Below, piece after piece: positions 54,147 to 63,031 of a stretch of DNA of 64,000 nt. The DNA is from Flavobacteriaceae bacterium PS02337 (GTDB taxonomy: Bacteria; Bacteroidota; Bacteroidia; Flavobacteriales; Flavobacteriaceae), in the NCBI GenBank assembly GCA_029959285.1, contig JASCOE010000004.1, positions 186,001 to 250,000 on the forward strand, in the 5' to 3' direction. Each line of letters begins with the position of its first letter. Position 1 is the first letter of the stretch. A program made the position numbers and the translations under genes. The notes beneath the pieces were generated by a model. The model did no database searches. It saw only the letters and a program-made list of their open reading frames with translations, and was not told the DNA's origin.

Positions 54147-54953
54147 GTGAATATAAGTTACAGTTTACACAAAATTGCTGACCAAGAGATTTGTCCTTTT
54201 AAAGAGGCAGAATACAGCAGATTTAAGTTTGGAGACAAGTTCTATGCAGAGAAATTTGCAGAAGAACTCTTCGATGGATTTGTCGATCAGCATAAAGATC
54301 TGATTTTATCAGATAGAGAGATTGTTATCTTACCAAGTCCTTATTTGTCTATTCCGACAGCATCAAACTTTTTGTGTTACTATTTTAAAAAGGAGCTGAA
54401 CAGCTATTTATTTAAAAACGGAAAAAAGGCCTGTATAGAATCTAAAATTTACAGAAACCAAACTTACGTAACAGATTACGGAAATTTAGATTTTGAACAA
54501 AGAGTAAAATTAATTTCGAATGATACGTATTATATCGATCGTAATTTTATCGAAGGCAAACTATGCATTTTTGTTGATGACATCAAAATAACGGGAAGTC
54601 ACGAACATACCGTAAATAAAATTCTCGATCAATACGATGTTAAAGGAGATTTTCTGTTTGTGTACTATGCAGAATTGGCAAACAAAGAAATTCATCCGAA
54701 AATAGAAAATCACTACAATTATTTTGCGGTAAAAAATGTAGAAGATATCGTTTCGATTGTAAATAGTGAAGATTTTCAATACAATACAAGAATAGTAAAA
54801 TTTATATTAAGTCTTGATGATAAGCAGTTTGCTTACTTGATGTCGCATATTTCGATTAAAAAAAGCAACGAATTATTTCACTTGGCTATCAGTAATAATT
54901 ATCATCAGATTTTAGAATACAAAAACAATATTAACGTAATAAAAATAGATTAG
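54147..54953 (+). CDS. Phosphoribosyltransferase-like protein in the Ter locus
   Basis: A 268-residue protein. The segment LCIFVDDIKITGSHEHT (about 139-155) matches the PRPP-binding loop of type I phosphoribosyltransferases (VDDxxxTG). IVILPSPYLSIPTAS near 59-73 would be the PPi loop of the same fold. The last 70 residues form a helical tail of unknown role. The start is GTG at 54147, 2 bp after the HAD gene, so the pair is translationally coupled. It probably adds a ribosyl-phosphate to an unknown base. Confidence 0.8.
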   Translation: MNISYSLHKIADQEICPFKEAEYSRFKFGDKFYAEKFAEELFDGFVDQHKDLILSDREIVILPSPYLSIPTASNFLCYYFKKELNSYLFKNGKKACIESKIYRNQTYVTDYGNLDFEQRVKLISNDTYYIDRNFIEGKLCIFVDDIKITGSHEHTVNKILDQYDVKGDFLFVYYAELANKEIHPKIENHYNYFAVKNVEDIVSIVNSEDFQYNTRIVKFILSLDDKQFAYLMSHISIKKSNELFHLAISNNYHQILEYKNNINVIKID

Positions 54954-54956
54954 ATT

Positions 54957-55511
54957 ATGGCTATTAATTTGCAGAAAGGACAAAGAGAAAATATAAATGC
55001 GCCAAAATTTACAATTGGTTTAGGATGGGACACCAACAACAGCAGCACTGGAACTAGTTTTGATCTTGATGCTTCAGCTTTTATTGTGGGTGAAAACGGA
55101 AAAATATTATCTGATGCTCATTTTATCTTTTATAATAATCTAAAATCTCCAGACGAGTCTGTTATTCACACAGGAGATAACTTGACAGGAGACGGAGACG
55201 GCGACGATGAGCAAATAAAAATAGACTTAACTAAGATTAATTCGGCTGTAAAAGAAATCTGTATTGTGGTTACCATTCACGATGCTGAAGGAAGAAGACA
55301 AAATTTCGGACAAGTGCGTAATTCATTTATTCGTATTGTAGACGATTCTAATAATACAGAAATGGTTAAATACGAATTGGAAGAAGATTTCTCTATTGAA
55401 ACTGCAGTTGAATTTGGAAGAATTTACAACAAAGACGGGCAATGGAAATTTGAAGCAATGGGTGTGGGAATGAAAGGCGGTTTAGAAGATTATTTAAATA
55501 AATATAACTAA
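54957..55511 (+). CDS. terD: TerD-family protein
   Basis: A 184-residue canonical TerD protein: AINLQKGQRENI, SFDLDASAFI and GDNLTGDGDGDDE carry the calcium-binding acidic residues; QNFGQVRNSFIRI is conserved. It is close to the copy at 58222-58773. It starts 3 bp after the PRTase-like gene and 3 bp before the longer TerD-like gene. Confidence 0.95.
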   Translation: MAINLQKGQRENINAPKFTIGLGWDTNNSSTGTSFDLDASAFIVGENGKILSDAHFIFYNNLKSPDESVIHTGDNLTGDGDGDDEQIKIDLTKINSAVKEICIVVTIHDAEGRRQNFGQVRNSFIRIVDDSNNTEMVKYELEEDFSIETAVEFGRIYNKDGQWKFEAMGVGMKGGLEDYLNKYN

Positions 55512-55514
55512 GAT

Positions 55515-56123
55515 ATGGCAATTAATTTAGAAAAAGGACAACGTATTAATCTTGAAAAAAGTAACGGCTCAAAACTTGTAAACATCTGTGTTGGTGTAAA
55601 CTGGGGAGCAATCGAGAAAAAAGGATTTTTTGGCACTAAAAAAGAGCCAGTAGATTTAGATGCAAGCTGTGCTGTTTATGATGACAAGAAAAACCATATT
55701 GATTCGGTAAACTTTAGAAAATTAATTTCTAGCGATCGCGCTATTAAACATAGTGGAGATGATTTAACAGGAGATTTAAACGGTGATGACGGATTGGATA
55801 ATGAAGTTATTACTTTAGATTTTTCTCAATTAACGCCTTCTGCAAGTTATGTTGCATTTTTTATAAACAGTTTTAGAGGTCAGGATTTTAAAGACATTCC
55901 TTTCGCATCTATCAGAATATACGAAGGAACTCCAACAAGAGTAACGCAAGAGTTTGCACGTTATGACATTGCAAACGACGCTTCTTTTGCAGGAAATGTA
56001 TCTATGGTTTTGGGTGTTTTTTATAAAAGAAACGACGAATGGAAATTTAACGCAGTTGGAGTACCAACGAGCGATAAAAAATTAGAACAAACTATTCTAA
56101 CAATTCAACAGAATCATCTATAA
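55515..56123 (+). CDS. TerD-like protein, longer TerZ/TerA type
   Basis: 202 residues. The fold is that of TerD but with the insertion GAIEKKGFFGTKKEPVDLDA, the acidic GDDLTGDLNGDDGLDNE, and FASIRIYEGTPTR in place of the usual QVRNSFIRI strand. This form fits the TerZ/TerA-like branch. It forms a pair with the TerD just before it; the same pair recurs at 58222-59456. Confidence 0.9.
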   Translation: MAINLEKGQRINLEKSNGSKLVNICVGVNWGAIEKKGFFGTKKEPVDLDASCAVYDDKKNHIDSVNFRKLISSDRAIKHSGDDLTGDLNGDDGLDNEVITLDFSQLTPSASYVAFFINSFRGQDFKDIPFASIRIYEGTPTRVTQEFARYDIANDASFAGNVSMVLGVFYKRNDEWKFNAVGVPTSDKKLEQTILTIQQNHL

Positions 56124-56128
56124 TAATC

Positions 56129-57214
56129 ATGGAAAATCAATTAGTTACACAAGAGAATTCTGCTTTGATTGATAAAGATGGAAATGTAAACTTAGCTTCG
56201 ATTACAGAAGCAGAAGTAAATAATTATAAAAACATCTCCAATCAATTGAATGAAAATGACGCCAATTCGATTCTGAATTATGGTGCTGAGATTCAAAATT
56301 CTATAGCGAAGCAAAGTGATAATTTCTTAACAAATGTAAGAACTTATAATTCTGGTGAAGTTGGAGGATTGATTACTGATTTATTGACTGAATTGAATTA
56401 TATAGATGTTGATGAGTTAAATCAAGGTCCATTCAAGAGATTCTTATCAAAAATTCCATTATTGAATAAGCTTATCACTGACGTGAAAAAATTATTCCAA
56501 GAATACGACAGAATTACTGTAAATATTGATAAAATCAGTAATAAAGTAAAAGCTGGAATGATTAATTCTGTGAAAGATAACAGCGCACTTCAAACCATGT
56601 TTGACGGAAATGTGAATCTGATCAAAGAAATGGAAAAACACATTATTGCAGGACAAATTCGTTTTAAAGAATTAAACGAAGAACTTGCTGTGATGGAAGC
56701 CAATAGCGTACAATATCAAGATTATCAAATTTCAGATAAAAGAACTTTTATCAATCGTCTAGACAAACGTTTGGCCGATATGAAAATTGTACGTTTTATT
56801 ATGCTTCAATCTTTGGCGCAAATTAGAGTGGTGCAAAACAACAACACTTCTATTGCAGAAAAAGCACAGTCAATTTTGACTACGACAATGCCAGTTTGGA
56901 AAAACCAGCTGACTCTTGCTGTGGCGCTTCAAAGACAAAAACAAAATATAGAAGTACAAAGAAAAGTATCAGAAACTACCAATACTATTTTACAGAAAAA
57001 TGCAGAAATGCTGAAACAAAATAGTATTGAAGTAGCAAGAGAAAACGAAAACACAGTAGTTTCTTTGGAGACACTAAAAATGACAACAAAATCTCTGATC
57101 GATACTTTGACAGAAGTGAAACAAATTCATGAACAAGGTACAGAAACCAGAAGACAGCTTGATGCTGGTTTACAAAGTCTAGAACAAGAATTGAAAAAAG
57201 GCGTTGTGAGCTAA
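56129..57214 (+). CDS. telA: Toxic anion resistance protein TelA
   Basis: A 361-residue, almost wholly helical, cytoplasmic protein. The family region includes KRFLSKIPLLNKLITDVKK (about 103-121), a long coiled coil and QNSIEVARENENTVVSLETL (near 300). TelA/KlaA proteins accompany TerD genes and are tied to tellurite and peptide-antibiotic tolerance; the mechanism is not established. It starts 5 bp after the TerD-like gene. Confidence 0.92.
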   Translation: MENQLVTQENSALIDKDGNVNLASITEAEVNNYKNISNQLNENDANSILNYGAEIQNSIAKQSDNFLTNVRTYNSGEVGGLITDLLTELNYIDVDELNQGPFKRFLSKIPLLNKLITDVKKLFQEYDRITVNIDKISNKVKAGMINSVKDNSALQTMFDGNVNLIKEMEKHIIAGQIRFKELNEELAVMEANSVQYQDYQISDKRTFINRLDKRLADMKIVRFIMLQSLAQIRVVQNNNTSIAEKAQSILTTTMPVWKNQLTLAVALQRQKQNIEVQRKVSETTNTILQKNAEMLKQNSIEVARENENTVVSLETLKMTTKSLIDTLTEVKQIHEQGTETRRQLDAGLQSLEQELKKGVVS

Positions 57215-57248
57215 GAGGAATAAAAATTGATTGTTTGAAATTAGATAA

Positions 57249-58214
57249 ATGCAGGAGGAAGAGGAGAGATATCTTGAAATAATAAAAGAGAGTAATAGAA
57301 AATTAGTGATTTTAGAATTGTTGTCCAATTTCTTTAATCACAAGGATCTTGTTGGGGTTTTGGTACGAACAAAAATCATTCATAAACTCTTTGAAAAGAA
57401 TAGAATTTTAGATATTAATAAATTAGAACTATTTCATATTCAATATACTAACAGTTTGATTGATTTGTTTCAAAAACTAAAAAAATCGAAAGAACAGCAG
57501 TATGTTTTAATCTCAGACGAAAATTATATTAACGACGATATTTTGGCAAAATTAAAGTCAGAAATCGGAGAAACTAAGCTTTCAAAACAGTTGCAGCTGC
57601 ATGCACAAAATATGTCAAGAAAGATAGAAGAACTCTATCAATTGTTTGTGACAGAAAAAGATGTTTTTTTTAATTGGAATGATTTGCTGACATACTCGCA
57701 AAGTATACAAGCAGAATATTACAGAGAAATTACAATTGAACAATACGAAAAGCTTTCGCAGTTTAATAAAAGTGTTTATGAAAATACACACGCCAGATTT
57801 GAAAGAAAGCTTTTAGGAAGATTAAATATTTTAAATTTTAAAATCAAATTTTCTTGCGGACTCGTTTGCAATAATGAGATTATTGAGATTTATGAGTTTA
57901 GAGATTCTAATGACAGATTTGTTTTTGTTGCCAACGAAAAAGCATTCTATTTCCTGAATGAAGAAGCGGTAAAAGGAATTGATCTTTCTAAAAATGATTC
58001 TTCAAAACAAATTATTATAAAAGGGCTGAAGAATAAAAATGCAGAATTGCAAAAAGAACTCAGTACTATTAAAACAACACTTCCAGAAAGTGTTTTGGAA
58101 GTTCTTAACGAATATCTTGAGAAAATTTCATCAGTAGATTTTCTGGATGAATTACAGAATGTTGATGAGCAGACCAATATTTTAAAAACAATGTTGAATA
58201 TTAATATTAATTAA
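57249..58214 (+). CDS. Unknown protein between telA and terD, 321 aa
   Basis: I do not recognise this family. It is soluble, mostly helical and charged, with a coiled-coil-like stretch at about 250-275 (GLKNKNAELQKELSTIKTT). A short beta segment, FSCGLVCNNEIIEIYEFRDS, lies near 200-225. No signal or membrane segment is seen. It lies between telA and the second TerD pair, so it is probably a partner of TelA. Its codon use looks like that of its neighbours. Confidence 0.75.
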   Translation: MQEEEERYLEIIKESNRKLVILELLSNFFNHKDLVGVLVRTKIIHKLFEKNRILDINKLELFHIQYTNSLIDLFQKLKKSKEQQYVLISDENYINDDILAKLKSEIGETKLSKQLQLHAQNMSRKIEELYQLFVTEKDVFFNWNDLLTYSQSIQAEYYREITIEQYEKLSQFNKSVYENTHARFERKLLGRLNILNFKIKFSCGLVCNNEIIEIYEFRDSNDRFVFVANEKAFYFLNEEAVKGIDLSKNDSSKQIIIKGLKNKNAELQKELSTIKTTLPESVLEVLNEYLEKISSVDFLDELQNVDEQTNILKTMLNININ

Positions 58215-58221
58215 AAATAAA

Positions 58222-58773
58222 ATGGCAATTAACTTAGAAAAAGGACAAAGACAAAGTATCGATGCTCCAAAATTTACTGTTGGATTAGGATGGGATAGTA
58301 ATTCAAGCAACACAGGATCAAGTTTTGATTTGGATGCTTCAGTTTTTTTAGTTGGTGCAAATGGAAAAATTCCAAATGACAATCATTTTATTTATTACAA
58401 TAATTTAAAATCTCCAGATCAGGCAGTTACGCACGCTGGTGATAACTTAACAGGAGACGGCGATGGCGACGATGAAAAAGTATACATCGATTTGTCTAAA
58501 ATTTCTCCAGAAGTTCACGAAATCTGTTTTGTGGTTACTATTCACCATGCTGATACAAAAAGACAAAATTTTGGACAAGTTAGAAATTCATTCATTAGAA
58601 TTCTAGATCAGGCTAATGTTGAGTTAGTTAAATACGAACTTGATGAAGATTTTTCTATAGAAACTGCTGTTGAATTTGGCAGAATTTACAAAAGAAACGA
58701 AGAGTGGAAATTTGAAGCTGTTGGTATTGGAATGAAAGGTGGTTTACAAGATTACTTAAATAAATACAATTAA
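58222..58773 (+). CDS. terD: TerD-family protein (second copy)
   Basis: A 183-residue TerD protein very similar to the one at 54957-55511: AINLEKGQRQSI, FDLDASVFLVG, GDNLTGDGDGDDE and QNFGQVRNSFIRI are all kept. It starts 7 bp after the unknown gene and is followed 23 bp later by the longer TerD-like gene. Confidence 0.95.
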   Translation: MAINLEKGQRQSIDAPKFTVGLGWDSNSSNTGSSFDLDASVFLVGANGKIPNDNHFIYYNNLKSPDQAVTHAGDNLTGDGDGDDEKVYIDLSKISPEVHEICFVVTIHHADTKRQNFGQVRNSFIRILDQANVELVKYELDEDFSIETAVEFGRIYKRNEEWKFEAVGIGMKGGLQDYLNKYN

Positions 58774-58796
58774 TTAATTTAAAAACATTAACTCAA

Positions 58797-59456
58797 ATGG
58801 CAATTAACTTAACCAAAGGTCAAAAAATTGATTTAAGAAAAACAAGTGGTGAAACATTAACTAACTTCTGTGTTGGAGTAAACTGGGGAGCTATTGAAAC
58901 AAAAGGCTTTTTAGGATTATCAAAAAATGTAGTAGATATCGATTTAGATTTAAGCTGTATTTTAATTGATGATCAAAACAGACTTTGCGATCATTTATAT
59001 TCTCCATTATACCGAGTAGAAGTATTACAGCAATTTGGTTTGCCAAAAGGTAAATTATTAAGTGTTGATGGTGCTTTAAAACATACTGGAGATGATCTTG
59101 CCGGAGATACAGGCGGAGATGATGGTTTAGATAATGAAATTATTACAGTTGACCTTTCTAAAGTTGATGCTAAAGTAACTCAGATATTTTTCTTTTTGAA
59201 CAATGCTGGAAAAGAAGATTTCTCTCAAATTCCGTATGCAAAAATTAGAATGTACGAAGGAACTCCAACAAGAGTAGTTTCTGAATTCGCTTCTTATAAT
59301 GTAGCCGCAGACCGTCAATACGTAAACAAGCGTTCTATTATTATGGGTAAATTATACAAACGTAACGGAGAATGGAAATTCAGTGCAATTGGAGATCCAA
59401 CAGACGATACTTTTTTAGGACAAACTATTCATAAAATCGTTAAGTCTTACCTATAA
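58797..59456 (+). CDS. TerD-like protein, longest form (second copy of pair)
   Basis: A 219-residue relative of the 202-residue gene: NFCVGVNWGAIETKGFLG and IRMYEGTPTRVVSEFASY are shared. A region of about 20 residues, CDHLYSPLYRVEVLQQFG, is extra here. The acidic motif GDDLAGDTGGDDGLDNE keeps the metal-binding pattern. Its stop overlaps the next ATG by one base. Confidence 0.9.
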   Translation: MAINLTKGQKIDLRKTSGETLTNFCVGVNWGAIETKGFLGLSKNVVDIDLDLSCILIDDQNRLCDHLYSPLYRVEVLQQFGLPKGKLLSVDGALKHTGDDLAGDTGGDDGLDNEIITVDLSKVDAKVTQIFFFLNNAGKEDFSQIPYAKIRMYEGTPTRVVSEFASYNVAADRQYVNKRSIIMGKLYKRNGEWKFSAIGDPTDDTFLGQTIHKIVKSYL

Positions 59457-59869
59457 TGCAAATCAAAAATATCGATGGACTAAGAGTTTCTCAAGTGAGA
59501 GATTTAGTCGGACAAGGTGGAAAATTTGTTGTTTTTCCATACACAGTTTCATTTGTCATAATGACCTTAAAAAGAAGTTCAGATATCTATTTTATTAGAC
59601 CTGACGAAAATACTTTTAAATATTCATACGGATATGTTCTGCTAAACTTTTTCATTGGATGGTGGGGATTTCCGTGGGGACCAATCTATACAATCGGTTC
59701 TCTATATCATCATATTTGCGGTGGTAAAGATTTAACTTTTGAAGTAATGAATCATTTAGGACAGCACGATCCAGAAGCAAATACAAATACTTATAATATC
59801 GATGGAGTAGAAAGTTCTAACCAAGGAAATAGCGCTTCAGAAACTCCAACGTATAATATTCCTGTATAA
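59456..59869 (+). CDS. Unknown small protein with a Trp-rich hydrophobic segment, 137 aa
   Basis: A central segment (about 60-85), LNFFIGWWGFPWGPIYTIGSLYHHI, shown here only in part (FFIGWWGFPWGPIYTI), is strongly hydrophobic and may dip into the membrane. An N-terminal beta-rich part (KFVVFPYTVSFVIMTLKRSS) comes before it and a polar Asn/Thr-rich tail after it. No family name is known to me. It is tied to the TerD gene before it by overlapping stop/start (TAATG) and precedes the first TerY gene by 10 bp. Confidence 0.7.
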   Translation: MQIKNIDGLRVSQVRDLVGQGGKFVVFPYTVSFVIMTLKRSSDIYFIRPDENTFKYSYGYVLLNFFIGWWGFPWGPIYTIGSLYHHICGGKDLTFEVMNHLGQHDPEANTNTYNIDGVESSNQGNSASETPTYNIPV

Positions 59870-59879
59870 ATAGTATATC

Positions 59880-60518
59880 ATGAGAAGACTGCCTGTATAT
59901 TTACTTTTAGACACATCTGGTTCAATGACTGGCGAACCTATTGAAGCTGTTAAAAACGGCGTACAAATGATGATCAGTTCATTGCGACAAAATCCGCAAG
60001 CCATAGAAACTGCTTTTTTAAGTGTCATTACTTTTGACAGTACGGCGCAGCAGATTATTCCTTTGACCGATTTGGCTTCTTTTCAAATGGTTGATTTAAA
60101 GGCAACTGGAGTTACCGCTCTTGGCGATGCTCTAAGATTGACCGCACAGAAAATAGAAACTGAAGTTGCCAAAACAACAACAGAACAAAAAGGCGATTGG
60201 AAACCATTAGTTTTCATTATGACTGACGGAATTCCGACAGATAATTGGGAAAGCGGTCTTGCAGAATTTAAAAAAGTAAAAACAGCTTTTACAGTTGCTT
60301 GCGCAGCTGGAGGAGGAGCAGATACCAATGTTCTAAAACAAATTACAGATACAGTAGTGAGTTTAGAAAATGCAGATAGTGCTAGTATTGGCAAGTTTTT
60401 TCAATGGGTAACAGCTTCAATTGGAGTAACTTCTACAAAAATTGAAGATTTAGGCAGAGAATTTACCAATGTAAAAGAATTACCTCCGCCGCCATCTGAA
60501 TTAAATATTGTGGTTTAA
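59880..60518 (+). CDS. TerY-type von Willebrand A protein (copy 1)
   Basis: A 212-residue vWA domain. The MIDAS motif DTSGSM at residues 11-16 binds a divalent metal; the third MIDAS residue lies in VFIMTDGIPTD. The N-terminal RRLPVYLLLD and a C-terminal Pro-rich tail (LPPPPSELNIVV) are family marks. TerY proteins are thought to act with a PP2C phosphatase and a protein kinase, both associated with this kind of locus. Confidence 0.92.
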   Translation: MRRLPVYLLLDTSGSMTGEPIEAVKNGVQMMISSLRQNPQAIETAFLSVITFDSTAQQIIPLTDLASFQMVDLKATGVTALGDALRLTAQKIETEVAKTTTEQKGDWKPLVFIMTDGIPTDNWESGLAEFKKVKTAFTVACAAGGGADTNVLKQITDTVVSLENADSASIGKFFQWVTASIGVTSTKIEDLGREFTNVKELPPPPSELNIVV

Positions 60519-60594
60519 ATTCAGTAAAAGGCGGAGTTATACCGTCTAATTAATAGTTCGAAATTCATTGTTTTACTAGTTTTTAAAAATTATT

Positions 60595-61230
60595 ATGAGA
60601 AGACTACCAGTATATTTTTTGCTAGATACTTCGGGTTCAATGTACGGAGAACCAATTCAGGCTTTGAATAATGCATTGAGCGGTATGATTAATACATTGC
60701 GTTCAGACGCGCAGGCATTAGATTCTCTTTGGATTAGTATTATAACGTACGACAGAGAAGTAAAAGAAATTGTGCCGTTAACAGAATTGGTTCATTTTCA
60801 GCTTCCTGAAATAACTTGTCCGCAAAGTGGTCCAACCAATACGGGCGCAGGTTTAGATTTTGTAATTCAGAAAGTAAAAACAGAAGTTATAAAAGGATCT
60901 GCAACTTTAAAAGGCGATTGGAAACCATTATTGTTTGTTTTTACAGACGGAAAACCATCGGATATTCAATTCTACAGAGAAAAAATTCAAGAAATAAAAG
61001 CCTTGAATTTTGGTGCAGTTGTAGGTTGCGCGGCAGGACATATGGCAAACGACAGTATTTTAAAAGAACTTACAGATAATGTGGTGCATTTAGATTCTGC
61101 TGATAGTTCTACTTTGAAACAATTCTTTAAATGGGTTTCTGAAACCATCGAACAAGGAAATAAAAGCCAGGGTACTGGAGAAAGTGTAACACTGCCGCCA
61201 CCGCCAAGCGAAATAACAGTAGTAGTTTAA
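60595..61230 (+). CDS. TerY-type von Willebrand A protein (copy 2)
   Basis: A 211-residue paralogue of copy 1, with MIDAS DTSGSM, TDGKPSD and the same tail (LPPPPSEITVVV). The 76-bp gap before it is the longest in this part of the operon, but no terminator is visible in it. It is followed 2 bp later by an unknown gene. Confidence 0.92.
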   Translation: MRRLPVYFLLDTSGSMYGEPIQALNNALSGMINTLRSDAQALDSLWISIITYDREVKEIVPLTELVHFQLPEITCPQSGPTNTGAGLDFVIQKVKTEVIKGSATLKGDWKPLLFVFTDGKPSDIQFYREKIQEIKALNFGAVVGCAAGHMANDSILKELTDNVVHLDSADSSTLKQFFKWVSETIEQGNKSQGTGESVTLPPPPSEITVVV

Positions 61231-61232
61231 TT

Positions 61233-61724
61233 ATGGAAGTAATTTTAACAATAATATCTGTTGTATCCTTATTATATAAAGTAATTTCTTCAATAAGTGA
61301 AGCTTCAGATAGTGGCAGTTCGCATCGTCATGTGGACACAAGCAATCATTATTTAGATAATTATGAATTTAGCGAAGAGGAAAAATTAGACAATATGAAT
61401 ATTGATAATTTAGTTGTTTGCTATAATTCAATTACCGCTGCTAATCATTCAATAAAAAGCGCTGTGCAATCATTGACTTATAATATCCACCAAAGTGATC
61501 TGGTAATAAAAGATATCATTGTGCGAAGAAATTGTATTTATGTAAAAGTAATGCATGCAATACCATTCTCAGAATGGAATAAATGTTATGGAGCGGCATT
61601 CTCCATCAATTATATGGAGCCTAATAATAGTTTTTCTGTCTACGGAATGGATAAAATAAATAAAGAAGAAGTCGCAACTTTTAAAGCTATTTCAAGCGAA
61701 TTATTAGCCGCACTTTCAAGATGA
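61233..61724 (+). CDS. Unknown protein with N-terminal membrane helix, 163 aa
   Basis: A hydrophobic N-terminal helix (VILTIISVVSLLYKVISS) is followed by a Ser/His-rich linker and a soluble domain of about 110 residues (for example DLVIKDIIVRRNCIYVKVMH, partly shown as IIVRRNCIYVKVMH). No family is recognised. The last codons overlap the next gene by 4 bp (ATGA). It lies between TerY copies 2 and 3. Confidence 0.68.
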   Translation: MEVILTIISVVSLLYKVISSISEASDSGSSHRHVDTSNHYLDNYEFSEEEKLDNMNIDNLVVCYNSITAANHSIKSAVQSLTYNIHQSDLVIKDIIVRRNCIYVKVMHAIPFSEWNKCYGAAFSINYMEPNNSFSVYGMDKINKEEVATFKAISSELLAALSR

Positions 61725-61972
61725 TTTTATTTAAAGTATTTATCAACGTTTTAATTGTCGGTCTGTTTTTATATTCAAAATTATTGCCTTATAAAGACAA
61801 ATTGAACCCTCAATACAAAACAGTTTTTGATTTTTTCAATAGTATATTTTCTCCAATATTCAATTTCTTAAAAACCACAATTAAACCTTTTCAAGTAGGT
61901 GTAGGTCTTGCAGTTGATATGACACAAATTATACTTTTAATTATTTTTTTAATGCTATTAAAATTCCTTTAA
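61721..61972 (+). CDS. Small two-helix membrane protein, 83 aa
   Basis: Two hydrophobic segments, at about residues 2-19 (ILFKVFINVLIVGLFLYS) and 63-82 (DMTQIILLIIFLMLLKFL), flank a polar middle with several Phe. The start overlaps the previous stop by 4 bp and the stop is 1 bp before TerY copy 3. No family is known. Confidence 0.66.
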   Translation: MILFKVFINVLIVGLFLYSKLLPYKDKLNPQYKTVFDFFNSIFSPIFNFLKTTIKPFQVGVGLAVDMTQIILLIIFLMLLKFL

Positions 61973-61973
61973 A

Positions 61974-63026
61974 ATGAGAAGATTACCAATATATTTTTTA
62001 ATTGATATTTCAGAATCAATGGTTGGAGAACCGATTCAGCAAGTTGAAGAAGGTTTGGCAACTATTATTCAAGCATTAAAAACAGATCCGCATGCTTTAG
62101 AAACGGTTTATGTTTCTATCATCGTTTTTGCTGGACAGCCAAAAACCTTAGTGCCGTTGCAGGAAATAGTGAGTTTTTATCCGCCTAAATTTCCAATTGG
62201 AAGCGGTACATCATTAAGTAAAGGTTTAGGTCATTTGATGTACGAATTAAGAAATAATATTGTTAAAACGACTTATGAAGTAAAAGGAGACTGGAAACCA
62301 ATTGTTTTCTTATTTACCGACGGAGTTCCGACAGACGATACGCAGGCAGCAATAAACGAATGGAAAAATAATTGGCAACGTACAGCAAATTTGATTGCGG
62401 TTTCATTTGGAAACGAAACTGATACAAAATTATTAGGTCAGCTGACAGAAAATGTACTTCACTTTAAAAATACAAATGTACAATCGTACAAAGAGTTTTT
62501 TAAATGGGTTACAGATTCTATTAAAACCAGCAGTATCAGTGTAGAAAATAATTCATCTGGATTTGAATTGGCAAAATTAGACGGAGAAACGCTGTCTAAA
62601 ATTGACTTGACAAAAGAAGAACCAAACAAGCAATATGTAGATGATAACTATGTGGTTTTGAGCGGTAAATGTCAAAATACGAAAAGACCATATTTGATGA
62701 AATACCGCAAAAATATTGCGCCATCTATTTATGCGGGAATCGAATTGGCTTCAAAAAATTACAAATTAGTTGGCGCTTATCAAGTTGATAACAATTATTT
62801 TGAATTGGCTGATACTAGTAATTTCAATACAAAAGTAAATACAGAAGAATTGTTTGGTGCTCCAACTTGTCCATGTTGTGGAAACCAGATTGCGTTTGCA
62901 GTTTGCGTTTGCGAAAAAATACATTGCATTGGCGACGAGCAAATTAGTACGTGTCCGTGGTGTAATAATCAAGGTTCTTATGGTTATGGAGAAGGCGGTT
63001 TTGATGTAAACAGAACGCAAGGATAA
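61974..63026 (+). CDS. TerY-type von Willebrand A protein with Cys-rich tail (copy 3)
   Basis: A 350-residue protein. The vWA part has MIDAS DISESM (residues 11-16) and LFTDGVPTDD. The C-terminal 140 residues form an extra domain whose end has several cysteines, in CPCCGNQ, CVCEKIHC and CPWCNNQ, arranged as a zinc-ribbon-like motif known as the TerY-C domain. It probably binds partners such as the PP2C phosphatase encoded 5 bp downstream. Confidence 0.92.
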   Translation: MRRLPIYFLIDISESMVGEPIQQVEEGLATIIQALKTDPHALETVYVSIIVFAGQPKTLVPLQEIVSFYPPKFPIGSGTSLSKGLGHLMYELRNNIVKTTYEVKGDWKPIVFLFTDGVPTDDTQAAINEWKNNWQRTANLIAVSFGNETDTKLLGQLTENVLHFKNTNVQSYKEFFKWVTDSIKTSSISVENNSSGFELAKLDGETLSKIDLTKEEPNKQYVDDNYVVLSGKCQNTKRPYLMKYRKNIAPSIYAGIELASKNYKLVGAYQVDNNYFELADTSNFNTKVNTEELFGAPTCPCCGNQIAFAVCVCEKIHCIGDEQISTCPWCNNQGSYGYGEGGFDVNRTQG

Positions 63027-63031
63027 TACGT

